57,996 nt of DNA, taken from contig JAIXZE010000122.1 of the NCBI GenBank assembly GCA_027489875.1, forward strand, positions 1 to 57,996. Reading direction: 5' to 3'. The first letter of the stretch is position 1; each line of letters begins with the position of its first letter. The notes beneath the pieces were generated by a model. That model saw only the letters and a list, made by a program, of their open reading frames with translations. It did no database searches and was not told the origin of the DNA. The translations under genes were made by a program, and so were the position numbers. Shown here piece by piece: positions 8,658-18,346 of the stretch. The DNA comes from Verrucomicrobiales bacterium (lineage in GTDB: Bacteria > Verrucomicrobiota > Verrucomicrobiia > Limisphaerales > UBA9464).

Positions 8658-9143
8658 TCAACCGCCCACGTTTTCCTTCACGGACCAGTGGATGGGGACC
8701 TTGGCGTCGAGCGAGCCATCGGCCTTCTGCGGGTAGTACTCATACTCCATCTTGCCGAAGCTGATGCTGATGGAGTCGATGGGAACCACCTCACCCTGGC
8801 TGCCACCGGTCTGGAAGCTGGTGATGTGGATCTCGTGGAACTTGATCTTGAGGTATTCCTGCTGGGTCTTGCCGGCCTTGCGGCAGGTGAGCAGGGCCTC
8901 GGCGATATGATCGCCACTGGCGCAGGCGAGGAGCAGCTTCGGGCTCGCCTTGTTGACGCGCATGGCGAAGGAGAAGTCCTGGAAGCTGACCTTGCCAGCG
9001 CCACCGCCACCACCGCTGGAGTGGGAACCCGTGTTGCTCGCGCCCCAGGACCAGGAAAGGATGTCGATCTCCTTGCCGTGTGACTTGTCGGTCGATTCGC
9101 CGTCAATTCCCTTGATCTTCAGGAAGTAATCAACTGCTGCCAT
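8658..9143 (-). CDS. hcp: T6SS tube protein Hcp (TssD)
   Basis: A 161-aa Hcp1-family protein whose hexamers stack into the inner tube and can carry small effectors. It starts DYFLKIKGIDGESTDKSHGKEIDILSWSWG, the usual Hcp opening, and ends with the DSISISFGKMEYEYYPQKADG strand region. A Ser/Gly-rich loop (SHSSGGGGGAG) sits where many Hcps have a flexible loop. An AAGGAAA motif just upstream of the ATG is one of the clearest Shine-Dalgarno sequences in the locus, which fits high expression. A 109-bp gap before it could hold its own promoter, though none is convincing. Two hairpins follow it. Confidence 0.96.
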   Translation of the reverse strand: MAAVDYFLKIKGIDGESTDKSHGKEIDILSWSWGASNTGSHSSGGGGGAGKVSFQDFSFAMRVNKASPKLLLACASGDHIAEALLTCRKAGKTQQEYLKIKFHEIHITSFQTGGSQGEVVPIDSISISFGKMEYEYYPQKADGSLDAKVPIHWSVKENVGG

Positions 9144-9252
9144 ATGAGGTTTCCTTTCAATTCCAGGAAGCGGCGCCAGCCGCCCGGAGGTGTTGCTGAT
9201 CTAGTTTGTTGTTTGAGGTTGGCCGATGGCGCAACGGCTTGAAATCAGGGGA

Positions 9253-10722
9253 TCACTTGGCGGGCATCTTCGACACCAACCGAAGCGAGACGGTCAGGCC
9301 TTCCAACTGGAAGTGAGGCCTTAGATGGAACTTGGAGGTGTAATAACCCGGAGCGCCGGGAACCTCCTCCACCTTGACCTCGGCGGCGGCCAGCGGATAG
9401 CGGGCCTTCATTTCCTCCGAAGCCTTGGAGTCGCAGGTGAACTGGCTGATCCACTTGTTCAGCCACTGCTCCATGTCCTCGCGCTCCTTGAAGCTGCCCA
9501 CCTTGTCCCGGACCATCACCTTCAGGTAATGGGCAAACCGGCAGGTGGACATGAGGTACGGGAACGCCGCCGACAGACGGGCATTCGCCGTCGCCTCGTC
9601 GCTCTCATACTTCGTCGGTTCCTGAACCGACTGGGCGCTTTCGAAGACAGCAAAGTCATTGCCCTTCTCATGGCACAGCGCGATCAGGCCGTTCTTGGCC
9701 AACTCGGCTTCGCGGCGATCGGGGATCGCAACCTCGGTGGGACACTTCATGTCCGTGCCGCCATCGCCGGTCGGGAACGTGTCGACGGGAAGCTTGTCCA
9801 CCGTGCCGCCGGATTCACGGCCGCGGATCCGCGCGGTCCATCCGTATTCCTTGAACGACTTGGTGATCTTGGCCCCCAGAGCGAAGGCGGCGTTCGACCA
9901 CACGTACTTGGAATGATCGCCGTTGCCGGTGTCCTCCTCGAAGGCGAAGGCGTCCACCGGGCTCTTCTTGGCGCCGTAGGGCATGCGGGCAAGGAAGCGC
10001 GGGAGGGTCAACCCGATGTAGCGGGCATCGTCCGTCTTGCGGAAGCTGTTCCACGCGGCGTATTCGGCCGGCGCGAAGATCTTGGTGAGGTCGCGCGGAT
10101 TGTTCAGCTCACGCCAGGAATCCATGCCGAGGAGGCTGGGCGCGGCCGCGGCGAAGAACGGGGCGAAGGAAGCTGCGGCGATCTGAGCGACGCCCGCCAG
10201 CAACTTCACGTCGGGAGCCGAGTGGTCGAAGTTGTAACCACCGATCAATGCGCCGAAGGGCTTTCCGCCGCGGGTGCCGTACTGTTCTTCGTAGATCTGC
10301 TTGAAGAGCGGGCTCTGATCCCAGGCCGTACCCTCGAACTTGCTGAGGGACTTGCGCAGGTCGGTCTTCGAGACATTGAAGACCTTGATCTTGAGCATCT
10401 CGTCCGTCTCGGTGTTGTTCACCAGATAGTGGAGGCCACGCCAGGTGCCTTCCAGTTCACGGAACTCGTCATGATGCAGGATCAGGTTGATCTGCTCGGA
10501 GAGCTTGCGGTCGATCTCAGCGATCAGGGAATTGATCGTCTTGAGGGCATCGCCACTGACCAGACGGGAATCCCGGAGGGCGAACTCACACAGGGTCGCC
10601 ACGGAACGGTTGACCGCGGTCTGCTTCTCTGGGGTCGCGACCTTGAGGGCTCCTTTCAGCAATCCTGAAAAGACATCGGCCGTCAGGGCTTCACCAGCAG
10701 CGTTCTGGGTTTGGGTGGACAT
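9253..10722 (-). CDS. tssC: T6SS sheath large subunit TssC (VipB)
   Basis: A 489-aa TssC/VipB/EvpB protein, the larger half of the contractile sheath. Signatures include EFRELEGTWRGLHYLV, FGALIGGYNFDHSAPDVKLL, the SLLGMDSWRELNNPRDLTK region, LPRFLARMPYGAK and the C-terminal FHLRPHFQLEGLTVSLRLVS. Length is typical. It follows tssB after 44 bp and precedes hcp, matching the usual sheath-then-tube order. Nothing is missing. Confidence 0.97.
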   Translation of the reverse strand: MSTQTQNAAGEALTADVFSGLLKGALKVATPEKQTAVNRSVATLCEFALRDSRLVSGDALKTINSLIAEIDRKLSEQINLILHHDEFRELEGTWRGLHYLVNNTETDEMLKIKVFNVSKTDLRKSLSKFEGTAWDQSPLFKQIYEEQYGTRGGKPFGALIGGYNFDHSAPDVKLLAGVAQIAAASFAPFFAAAAPSLLGMDSWRELNNPRDLTKIFAPAEYAAWNSFRKTDDARYIGLTLPRFLARMPYGAKKSPVDAFAFEEDTGNGDHSKYVWSNAAFALGAKITKSFKEYGWTARIRGRESGGTVDKLPVDTFPTGDGGTDMKCPTEVAIPDRREAELAKNGLIALCHEKGNDFAVFESAQSVQEPTKYESDEATANARLSAAFPYLMSTCRFAHYLKVMVRDKVGSFKEREDMEQWLNKWISQFTCDSKASEEMKARYPLAAAEVKVEEVPGAPGYYTSKFHLRPHFQLEGLTVSLRLVSKMPAK

Positions 10723-10766
10723 AGGCTTCGGTAAGGACTCGGGGATGGATTCGAGGGCGTTCCGGA

Positions 10767-11279
10767 TCAGGCCTGCGGTGCTTCGTCGGCGGGTTTCGGG
10801 GCCGCGGAAAGGCTCTTCATGAGCTCGGGGTTCTGCAGGGCCTTGGCCAGCAGTTCCTCGGCGCTGTCCTTGCCGTCCATGTAGCTCAGCAGGTTTGAAA
10901 GCTCCGTCCGGGCCTCCAGCAACTTGCGGAGCGGTTCGATCTTCTGGGCAATCGCGGCAGGAGAGAAGTCCTCCATCTTGTCGAAGGTCATCTCGACGTT
11001 GAGATTTCCTTCCCCAGTCAGGGTGTTCGGCACCTGGAAGACCACACGGGGTTTGGTGCCCTTCATGACATCGTCAAAGTTGTCGACGTCGATCTCCGTG
11101 AACTTCCGGTCGCGGATGCCGGGGAGTGCTTCCGCGGGTTTTCCGCTGAGATCCGCCATCACACCCATGATGAACGGCAGCTCAACCTTCTTCTGTGCGC
11201 CTCCCGTTTCCACCTCGTAGCTGATCTGAACACGGGGGGCACGATTGCGGCCGACGAATGCCTGACTGTTGTTTGACAT
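10767..11279 (-). CDS. tssB: T6SS sheath small subunit TssB (VipA)
   Basis: A 170-aa TssB/VipA protein that assembles with TssC into the sheath. Diagnostic stretches are RVQISYEVETGG, ELPFIMGVMADLSG, RKFTEIDVDNFDDVM and the helical PLRKLLEARTELSNLLSYMDG. The C-terminal LLAKALQNPELMKSL region is the part ClpV and TagJ contact in other systems, and both are encoded nearby. It is separated from tssA by an inserted methyltransferase gene, unlike most loci. Confidence 0.96.
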   Translation of the reverse strand: MSNNSQAFVGRNRAPRVQISYEVETGGAQKKVELPFIMGVMADLSGKPAEALPGIRDRKFTEIDVDNFDDVMKGTKPRVVFQVPNTLTGEGNLNVEMTFDKMEDFSPAAIAQKIEPLRKLLEARTELSNLLSYMDGKDSAEELLAKALQNPELMKSLSAAPKPADEAPQA

Positions 11280-11328
11280 GGAATGCTGGATTGTGTGTTA
11301 CAAGGCTGATGCTCCGCGTGCTTTGCCG

Positions 11329-12861
11329 TCAAGGCGTATCTCCTGCACGCGCAGGAGTCGTGCCGCTCACAAAAGGGAGAATCCCGCGATCAACCAGTCC
11401 CGCCACGAATCCAATCCATTCGCGGGGAGCAACGGTCGCGGGCACCGCGCCGTTCCTGACCGATTCACCCAGGATCTCCAGCACCGTGCGGCTCCCATCC
11501 ATCAGTGCCAGCACCGGCACCATTCCAGGATCGATCCGGAGGTTTCCTGCGATCGCTGCGTCCACGCGGAGGATGCATTCCTCCACCTCGACGCCGCCGT
11601 CGTGAAAACGGTGCCGGGTATGCAGTTCGAGACCCTTCCGCAACCGTGGACGCCAGCCTCCGAGCATCCCCTCGAAATCCGGCCTCCGACGCGAGCGTAC
11701 CCAGTCCAATCGCTGGGCGAGGTCTTCGGCCGCGGCAAACTCGGAAACCATATCGACCACCTCGGTGATGGGTTCCGCCCCCGGTGGGGTCCTGGCAAAG
11801 AACAATGGGCCGTAAACGAACCCGCGGGTTCCGTGCCGACGGAAGTGCTCTTCCAATTGTTGCGCGGCACCCGGCTTGCCGCCCCCGTGACGCTGGGCGA
11901 GATCCATCGCAATCGTCTCCGGCGGTTTCCGGTCGAACACTCCCAGGACCAGATCGAATCCGGCAGAGTGCTCACCCAGCCATTCACGGACGCGGTGCTG
12001 CCAGAGGGCGGTATCCGTGTCGCGGCCAAAACTGAGGAACATCGCCCGACCGGCCGGCCCGAGGTGTTCCGGAAGATGCGTGACGAGTTCCCGGATGACG
12101 TCCTCACCCAGGCTTCCGCCGTCCCGGAACACGGCCCCATCCCCGAGGGACGGAACATAAGGCGGGTGCCCAACCACCACGTCGAACACTTCCCCCGGAA
12201 CGCCGTCGTATCCGCCAGCCGCCAGGCTGCGCACGTTCCGGATCCCATTCAGTCGAAGATTGAAGAGCGTGAACTGGTGCGACCGTTCCGCCAGATCCGA
12301 AGTCACGGCAGCATGGGAGGTGGACGCGGCAACCATCGCTCCAATCCCGCATCCGCCGCACACATCCAGAAGCGCTCCGCCCGTTGGCGGCATCAATCGG
12401 AGGAACCGGAGGGTTCCGGGATACAGTGCCGGGAACACGGCATCATCGCCCATCACCAGGGGCCCGCCGTGGATGTCGAGCACCCGGTCCGAGGCGGCCC
12501 ACAACCCGGCGATGGGATACAGCATCACCGGACAGAACCGGAGATCGGGCCTGGAAGGGACACGATCGAGAAGCCCGGCTTCGGTCAGGAAACCGATCAA
12601 TTCCGGATCGAGTCCGGCTTCGATTTCCGTTTGGGCGACCCCGGATCCCTGGAGGAACAGGCGGACAGCGATTGAACGGTCCGTGGGAAGGGCTGCCCAG
12701 TCCACCTTCGCCCACTGGACCTTGCCCAACTCGCTGATCACTCGGATTCCGAGATGCGCCAGCAGTTCAGGCCTTCCAAGTCCCGACTCCTGAAGGAAGC
12801 CGGCGATCCGGCGGTAAACCCGTTCCTCAAGGTCTGCCCGGGGGGCGGGAAATCCACTCAT
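11329..12861 (-). CDS. Class I SAM methyltransferase with C-terminal winged-helix-like module, inserted between tssA and tssB
   Basis: A 510-aa protein. An N-terminal helical region (1-155) precedes a Rossmann methyltransferase domain with motif I LLDVCGGCGIGAM (164-176) and a motif IV GHPPYVPS (231-238). HemK/PrmC and rRNA N-methyltransferases usually have NPPY there, so this HPPY is an odd change at the substrate-binding corner. The C-terminal 60 residues contain LALMDGSRTVLEIL, a pattern also seen in the methyltransferase at 39544-41067 and in PqqD/winged-helix modules. The start codon overlaps the tssA stop (ATGA), so it is co-translated with structural T6SS genes. The substrate is unknown. 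A T6SS or surface protein is a guess from context. Confidence 0.8.
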   Translation of the reverse strand: MSGFPAPRADLEERVYRRIAGFLQESGLGRPELLAHLGIRVISELGKVQWAKVDWAALPTDRSIAVRLFLQGSGVAQTEIEAGLDPELIGFLTEAGLLDRVPSRPDLRFCPVMLYPIAGLWAASDRVLDIHGGPLVMGDDAVFPALYPGTLRFLRLMPPTGGALLDVCGGCGIGAMVAASTSHAAVTSDLAERSHQFTLFNLRLNGIRNVRSLAAGGYDGVPGEVFDVVVGHPPYVPSLGDGAVFRDGGSLGEDVIRELVTHLPEHLGPAGRAMFLSFGRDTDTALWQHRVREWLGEHSAGFDLVLGVFDRKPPETIAMDLAQRHGGGKPGAAQQLEEHFRRHGTRGFVYGPLFFARTPPGAEPITEVVDMVSEFAAAEDLAQRLDWVRSRRRPDFEGMLGGWRPRLRKGLELHTRHRFHDGGVEVEECILRVDAAIAGNLRIDPGMVPVLALMDGSRTVLEILGESVRNGAVPATVAPREWIGFVAGLVDRGILPFVSGTTPARAGDTP

Positions 12862-13988
12862 GTGCCGGGAGTGGTTGCTGCGCCTTCCGCAATGGCCGGA
12901 TCAGGGAGCCCAACCCCCATCGCCGGCTTCAGCGTTTCGCGGACGTCCGCCCCTCCGAGGGACAACTCCTGAATCACCTGCAGGAAATCCATGCCCACCA
13001 TGCGCTGGGCCCGTCGGAGGACGAAGATGATGGGGCTGGAGGGCTCGGTCCGCGTGAGGAAGTCGATGATCACTTCCAACTGCTTGATCACGTCCTCCCG
13101 CGTGCGGATCACGCCGGCACCGCCCTCTGCGCGTGCGTTTCCAGACCCGGCGGCGCGACCGTCGGATGCGCCTTTCTCGCCGTCCTGCGGATCGCCGGGT
13201 TCTTCCTGGGCGGCAGCCTCCTCGGATCCGCCCGTCTGCAGGTAGGGCGTAATGACATTCTCCATGCTGTGCAGGGTGTCCCGGAGGTCATTGAAGTTCT
13301 CCGCCTTCGCGGATCCCACCTTGGCGGTCAACTGCTGGTCGAGTTGGTCCACCAACCCCAGGATCTCGTCCAGCAGGGCCTTGGTCGCGGTCAACTGTTC
13401 CGCCGGCGTCGAGCGGATGACCGACGCCAGGGTGCTCGCGTCCATCGGGGTGGGTCCGCCTTCCGCGGCCACAGCGCGGCCGCGCGAAACCTCGACCACC
13501 GCAAGCGTCACGAACCGCCCATCGGTCCCACCCAGCGGCACCTCGAACAGGTGATTCATCGCGAGCAACCATTCCGTGGGCCACCGCGACTTCTTGATCG
13601 TCGTGAGCAGGTTGAGGCGTTGGGTGGGATCGTTGTCGTCGCCGGGATCAAGGAGGGGATGGAACGTCTCCCAGTAATCCCGGATATAACCCACCAGGAC
13701 TTCCAATCCGTCGCGAAAGCCTTCGAGCCCTTTCTGCTTCAGCAGGCAACTCGTCAGGATGACCGCGACCTTCAGGTGCTTGCTCCGCGAGAGGAAACCT
13801 TCGCATTCCTTCCGCAGCTTCCGCCAATCAGGCGCTTCGGCGACGGTGCCCTTGACCTCATCCCCGGGAGTCCCGCGTGCGATGTCGTCGATCCGGAACA
13901 TCTCCGGGGAATCGCTCATGTCGGGCCCGGTCGGGTTGCCGGGCGAAAGGGGAGCCAGAAGGTTCTCGACGTAGGAATTCATGGGCAT
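12858..13988 (-). CDS. tssA: T6SS protein TssA (ImpA family)
   Basis: A 376-aa TssA, which caps or primes tube and sheath assembly at the baseplate. The N-terminal ImpA domain is clear: WRKLRKECEGFLSRSKHLKVAVILTSCLLKQKGLEGFRDG and YWETFHPLLDPGDDNDPTQRLN. After a Gly/Ala/Glu-rich low-complexity linker (about 255-295), the C-terminus has the family motif FLTRTEPSSPIIFVLRRAQRM. It is therefore the short TssA1 class found in H1-like clusters. The ATG at 13982 is an equally possible start. It overlaps the following methyltransferase by 4 bp. Confidence 0.94.
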   Translation of the reverse strand: MPMNSYVENLLAPLSPGNPTGPDMSDSPEMFRIDDIARGTPGDEVKGTVAEAPDWRKLRKECEGFLSRSKHLKVAVILTSCLLKQKGLEGFRDGLEVLVGYIRDYWETFHPLLDPGDDNDPTQRLNLLTTIKKSRWPTEWLLAMNHLFEVPLGGTDGRFVTLAVVEVSRGRAVAAEGGPTPMDASTLASVIRSTPAEQLTATKALLDEILGLVDQLDQQLTAKVGSAKAENFNDLRDTLHSMENVITPYLQTGGSEEAAAQEEPGDPQDGEKGASDGRAAGSGNARAEGGAGVIRTREDVIKQLEVIIDFLTRTEPSSPIIFVLRRAQRMVGMDFLQVIQELSLGGADVRETLKPAMGVGLPDPAIAEGAATTPGT

Positions 13989-14012
13989 GATGGAAACGGT
14001 CGGAAAGGGGTA

Positions 14013-17000
14013 TCAAGGGGCCACAATGCGGATCCGGGCGAGCAACGACTGCGCCTGTCCGAGTTGGTCCAGGTCCACGCGGTCGAGGACGAGTCGAAGG
14101 CCGGCGTCGATGTAGGCCTGGGTCTTCTCCTTATCGCCCAATGGCTGGGGCTGGACATTCGGATTGGCAAAGGAACCACCGGCAACGCTCAGAACGCCGG
14201 TCTGCGGATCACGCAGGTACTCCGCGACGTTGCCGTGCCAGTGACGGAGGGATTGCGGGTTCCCGCCACCGGCGGAAACCGATTGGAAGAAGGGACCGGT
14301 GCCACGGTCGCTGACACCACCATCACCGCGGCCATCCAACGTCGTCAGGCGGCCAGGAGTTACCTTGGATTTCTCGAACCTGGGATCCCAGTCGAGGACC
14401 ATCCGTTCCAACAACTCGTTGACCACCTTGGGTCGGGTCGGAAAGTCGATCGCGGGGATGCGTGAATTGATTTCCCCCCATTCAACCGGCGTCGGAAGCC
14501 GGCATCCCAGCGCAGAAGCGATGCCTTCCGCGAGGAAGCCGGAAATGCAGTTGGCGGGGAGCAGATCCCCCGCCGCGCCAATCATCCTTGGATCGAGACT
14601 TCGGTAGACGGAATTCGCGCTGATCCGCGCCAGGGACGTCGAAACCTGGGCGTTGGTCGCAATTCCAACGTTGTTCCACACAGCAGCGACCTCCGGCTCG
14701 CCATTCGCCTTGCGGATGACCTTCGAGCCACCGGTGTTTTGGTCGAGCCAACGACGGATCACCTCGGAACCTCCGTTCAACAGCTGGGCGAAGGACGCGG
14801 CACTCAATTCCTCCCTCGCCACCAGGATCGGGGCAGCGACACCGGATGGCGGAAGGAGGAAGGTCACGCGCGCCCCGGACGCAAACACGGCCACGGCTTC
14901 CTTGCTGGCGTTGTTGATCTCGAACGTGAAGGGACGGTTGCCGCGGGTGCGGTCCCAATCCACCCGCTCGAAGGGATCCTCGGGAAGCTTCAGGGCCGCC
15001 AACTGCTCCAGGAGGGCCTTGTTGTCCGCGGACTCCGGAAGGCGGCCCTTGGCGATGTCGCTGCGGAGGGCGTCGACGTGCTGTTTGGCTTCGTTCAACT
15101 GCCGCGAGGCGAGGGCCGCATGGATCTGAGACCAGCGTTGGTGACCGAGGAAGGCGCTGGGCAACCAGGCTTCCAATCCCGGGTGGGCCGCCACGGCTCC
15201 TGTCACGGTCTTGACGGTATCGATGGAAAGCCCGCCGCCCACACGGGCCTTCCACAGTTGGCTGAACCACGCCTTTTGCCGGGTGAGATCCTTCCAGGTG
15301 CCGGCCTTGGCCAACTGCGCCGCCAACTCGCACACGACCTTCCAATGCGCCTCCGTGGCCGCCCATCCCGGCTCGGCGGCAATGCGCTCGCAGAGCGCCG
15401 AAATCGAAGACAGGTCCGCTCCGGCGGCGGGTCCGGATTCCGGAAGCGGCTTGCTCCAGACATCCGATGCCACTGCGCGGAAACGGGCGACATCAAAGGC
15501 CTTGAGGCTGCCTGGAAACCCGGCCATCGCACCCTGCGTCGCAAGGACGCCACGGGCGGAGGCGGTGTTGGTCCACAAGCCGTCGGTCCACGCCGCCTTG
15601 AGTTGGATCGCTGCATTCACCACCGAGATCAATCCCGCCACCTCGCGCTGGACATGGCTGGCCGCGACACCCGCATCCACCTTGAACCGCAGGGTGTCCG
15701 GTTGAAGGGCATGCGCCTGGAGGACGGACCAGACCTCCCGTTGCCAATCCGATTCCGCAACGCGCCCGGAAAGCGGTTGGGGTGCCTGGACGAGCAGGGT
15801 GTCCTTCATGCCCCCTTCCAGGGCGGAGAAGAAGGCCCATGCCGCATCGAGCGTTTCAGTCCAGCGCAGGGTTGCAGCGGCGGCTTCCGCGGCGGGCTCG
15901 GCGTCCACCTTGCGGGCGGCCTGGTCCAGATAGTCCTTCCACGATTCCTGCAGGGGCGTCTTCAGCTTGCGCGTATCGCGGGACAGCTGGATCTGCGCCT
16001 TCGGACTGGCCACCAGCGACCACGCCTTCTGGAGACGGGAAGACGACTCGCTGATCTGGGTCTGCAACTTCCGGAACCCGGTGACGGCCTCTGGATTCGC
16101 GGCCACCAGCGGCATCCTTGAAAACTCCGCGAGACGGGTCGAAAGGGCGGTCAACTCCGTGCGGATGCCATCCCCCTGATCCTTGCGGACGCGCTGCAGG
16201 AACTTGAGTCGCTCCCCTTCCATCTCCGCCCGCAGCGATTCCCTGGCCGCGGAAACCTCGGCAGCCTCGACAACCCGGGTTGCCCCCACGACCGCGTTGC
16301 TCCATCCGGCCCAGGTCAACCCCGGCCCTTCCTTCGAAATGCTGGCGGCAAAGAAGTCGGGATCCACCCGCGAGAGCGTGCCTTGCGCCCACGTCCGGGA
16401 GGCCTTGGCGACGGTGACCGACGTGTCGATCGCGGCAATCCATGCAACGGGGTCCCGCAACTGCTGAAGTGCCGTCTGGTCGTTCGACCGGATTGCAGCG
16501 GCCTGCTTCGGATCCACCGGACCCAGCTGGGTCCACGCGTTCGACCAGGCGGCATTTCGACCTGTCACTTGCCGCCACTGGGTCTCGATGGTTCCGAGAG
16601 CCTGGACATGGGCCATCAAGCCACGGGTCCCCACCGGCACCGCCAGGGCCGTCTGCCACCCTGCGACCAGCCCTGCTGCCGGTCCTGCGGCCAGAGGTGG
16701 AAGCTCCGACCGGATGCGGGCAGCGTAGCCGTTCGTCGCCGCATTCATGAGACGGGCAGCTGCGTCGGCTCCCCGCTGAAGTCCGGCGGACTGCGTGTTC
16801 AACCGACTGACCGAGATATTGTCGATTTCTGCCCCGCGCACCTTGTCGCGTCCCCCGAAGACCACCACCCACGGGTCCCAATTCTTCGGATCCAGATCGG
16901 CGAGGCTCGTGCGAACCAACTCCGCCCAGAACGTCCCGGGCGCGGCACTGACGGCCACGTCCTTCAACTGTCCATACTGCTCCCAGTAGAGAAGCCAGCG

Positions 17001-18308
17001 TCCGGAAACGTCTCCCGCCGCCACGGGCAACGGAGCACCACCGCCCGCCGACGGGGTTTCCTTGGCTGGCTTGGGAACGGCGGGAGATGGCGGCACAACC
17101 GGCGCATTGGTCGGGGAGGAAGTGGTTTGCCCATCACGGCTGAACACCAGAAACGCCACGATGCCCATCACGACCACCACCACACCGGCGGCCATCGGCT
17201 TCCAGGGAATGGAACGGCCAGTGGCCGCATGTGCCGCCTGCTCGGGCCTCGATTCGGAATGAGAAGGCTCGGGAGCTGGTGCCCTGGCGGCTGCCGGAGC
17301 TGGCCGGCCCGACGAAGGCCCCGGGCGATAGCGCACTGGAACGGGTCCAAAAATGGAGACCTTCCTTGGATCTCCCCACGGGAGTCCGACCGATCCAAGA
17401 ACCCGTTCCGCTTCCTCAGCCAGTTCCTTCGTGATCTCGAAGGGGACGTCCGTCACCGGATAGACCACGTCGAGTGGTCCAAGGATCGGCTTCAGGGTCG
17501 TGGCATTGACCGTGCCGACGATGATGTCGCACCAATCCGCGCCCTCGGGCTGGATCAGGAGCGCGGGCGCATTCGACCTCAACTGGGTCCTGAGGAAGGC
17601 CAACCAATCCGAGAGGGCACCCGGTCCTGACGCCGTCGGCAGCGGAAGGCGCATGCCTTCGAATTCCTGAGCGCTGGCACGTTTGGAGGCGGTCAGCCGG
17701 CTTCCCGTCTCAGCGATGGCGGCCTCCGTGTACTGGGTCTTGAGGAAATAGAGGAGCCGATGCCATCGCGTCTTGTCGAGCGGGCCGGCCTTGACCCATT
17801 GCTCGGCGCGTTGGAGTTGCTGGGCCTCCCCATCGGCGGGGGCAGACCTCACCGCCGCGCGCGCCTGTGCCTCGAGTGTCTGCACCGCGGAGAGCACCTC
17901 CTCCCGGAGGCGACTCGCACGGATGGACTGCATGGCCTTCTGGACAAGCGGGTCCAAGAGGGGAACAACCGCCCCCGCATCCGCACCCGTCACGTACACG
18001 CAGAGGATCATCGGGTAATGATCCCGCCCAACCTCGTCGGCCGAGGGCCACATCCACCCGAACACGAAGTCCGACGCATTCTGCCACAGGAATCGGCGGA
18101 CGGTGCGCGCCATCGCGTGCGACGAGGACCCGGAGGGCCAGTCACCCGAGGTGATCAGGCTGCCGATGGCTCCCAGATAGAGCTCGCCCTCGATCTTGGA
18201 GAGGACCGGATTGGCCGCCCCCAAGCCTTCAATATGGTCCGACCATGCGGGATGCTTGCCATAGCCCGCCACCTGCACCGTTGCCGCATTGTTGGAAGAG
18301 GTTTCCAT
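14013..18308 (-). CDS. TagF-like domain fused through a TM helix to a large periplasmic region ending in an FGE/SUMF1-like (TagR-like) domain
   Basis: A 1,431-aa protein. Residues 1-320 are TagF-like: GYGKHPAWSDHIEG near the start and the hallmark WMWPSADEVGRDHYPMIL at 86-102. A Pro/Ala linker leads to one TM helix (about 370-389, WKPMAAGVVVVVMGIVAFLV). A long helical periplasmic part follows. The last 250 residues look like the formylglycine-generating-enzyme fold (GCRLPTPVEWGEI, HWHGNVAEYLRDP, VAGGSFANPN, AGLRLVLD) but lack its catalytic cysteines. TagF is a cytosolic T6SS repressor, and TagR, a periplasmic FGE-fold protein, acts on PpkA in P. aeruginosa. Here they appear joined. The start is ATG 18308. 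The frame continues upstream to 18851, but that lies inside tssM in another frame. The gene sits directly after tssM, as tagF does in H1 loci. Confidence 0.82.
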   Translation of the reverse strand: METSSNNAATVQVAGYGKHPAWSDHIEGLGAANPVLSKIEGELYLGAIGSLITSGDWPSGSSSHAMARTVRRFLWQNASDFVFGWMWPSADEVGRDHYPMILCVYVTGADAGAVVPLLDPLVQKAMQSIRASRLREEVLSAVQTLEAQARAAVRSAPADGEAQQLQRAEQWVKAGPLDKTRWHRLLYFLKTQYTEAAIAETGSRLTASKRASAQEFEGMRLPLPTASGPGALSDWLAFLRTQLRSNAPALLIQPEGADWCDIIVGTVNATTLKPILGPLDVVYPVTDVPFEITKELAEEAERVLGSVGLPWGDPRKVSIFGPVPVRYRPGPSSGRPAPAAARAPAPEPSHSESRPEQAAHAATGRSIPWKPMAAGVVVVVMGIVAFLVFSRDGQTTSSPTNAPVVPPSPAVPKPAKETPSAGGGAPLPVAAGDVSGRWLLYWEQYGQLKDVAVSAAPGTFWAELVRTSLADLDPKNWDPWVVVFGGRDKVRGAEIDNISVSRLNTQSAGLQRGADAAARLMNAATNGYAARIRSELPPLAAGPAAGLVAGWQTALAVPVGTRGLMAHVQALGTIETQWRQVTGRNAAWSNAWTQLGPVDPKQAAAIRSNDQTALQQLRDPVAWIAAIDTSVTVAKASRTWAQGTLSRVDPDFFAASISKEGPGLTWAGWSNAVVGATRVVEAAEVSAARESLRAEMEGERLKFLQRVRKDQGDGIRTELTALSTRLAEFSRMPLVAANPEAVTGFRKLQTQISESSSRLQKAWSLVASPKAQIQLSRDTRKLKTPLQESWKDYLDQAARKVDAEPAAEAAAATLRWTETLDAAWAFFSALEGGMKDTLLVQAPQPLSGRVAESDWQREVWSVLQAHALQPDTLRFKVDAGVAASHVQREVAGLISVVNAAIQLKAAWTDGLWTNTASARGVLATQGAMAGFPGSLKAFDVARFRAVASDVWSKPLPESGPAAGADLSSISALCERIAAEPGWAATEAHWKVVCELAAQLAKAGTWKDLTRQKAWFSQLWKARVGGGLSIDTVKTVTGAVAAHPGLEAWLPSAFLGHQRWSQIHAALASRQLNEAKQHVDALRSDIAKGRLPESADNKALLEQLAALKLPEDPFERVDWDRTRGNRPFTFEINNASKEAVAVFASGARVTFLLPPSGVAAPILVAREELSAASFAQLLNGGSEVIRRWLDQNTGGSKVIRKANGEPEVAAVWNNVGIATNAQVSTSLARISANSVYRSLDPRMIGAAGDLLPANCISGFLAEGIASALGCRLPTPVEWGEINSRIPAIDFPTRPKVVNELLERMVLDWDPRFEKSKVTPGRLTTLDGRGDGGVSDRGTGPFFQSVSAGGGNPQSLRHWHGNVAEYLRDPQTGVLSVAGGSFANPNVQPQPLGDKEKTQAYIDAGLRLVLDRVDLDQLGQAQSLLARIRIVAP

Positions 18309-18346
18309 GGGGATTCGTGCGGGATCGGGAGGTTGGGTGGCACCGG

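Noticed and set aside
14013..14800. Active formylglycine-generating enzyme
   Set aside because: The C-terminal FGE-like part lacks the two active-site cysteines expected near the end of the domain, so only the fold, not the activity, is claimed.
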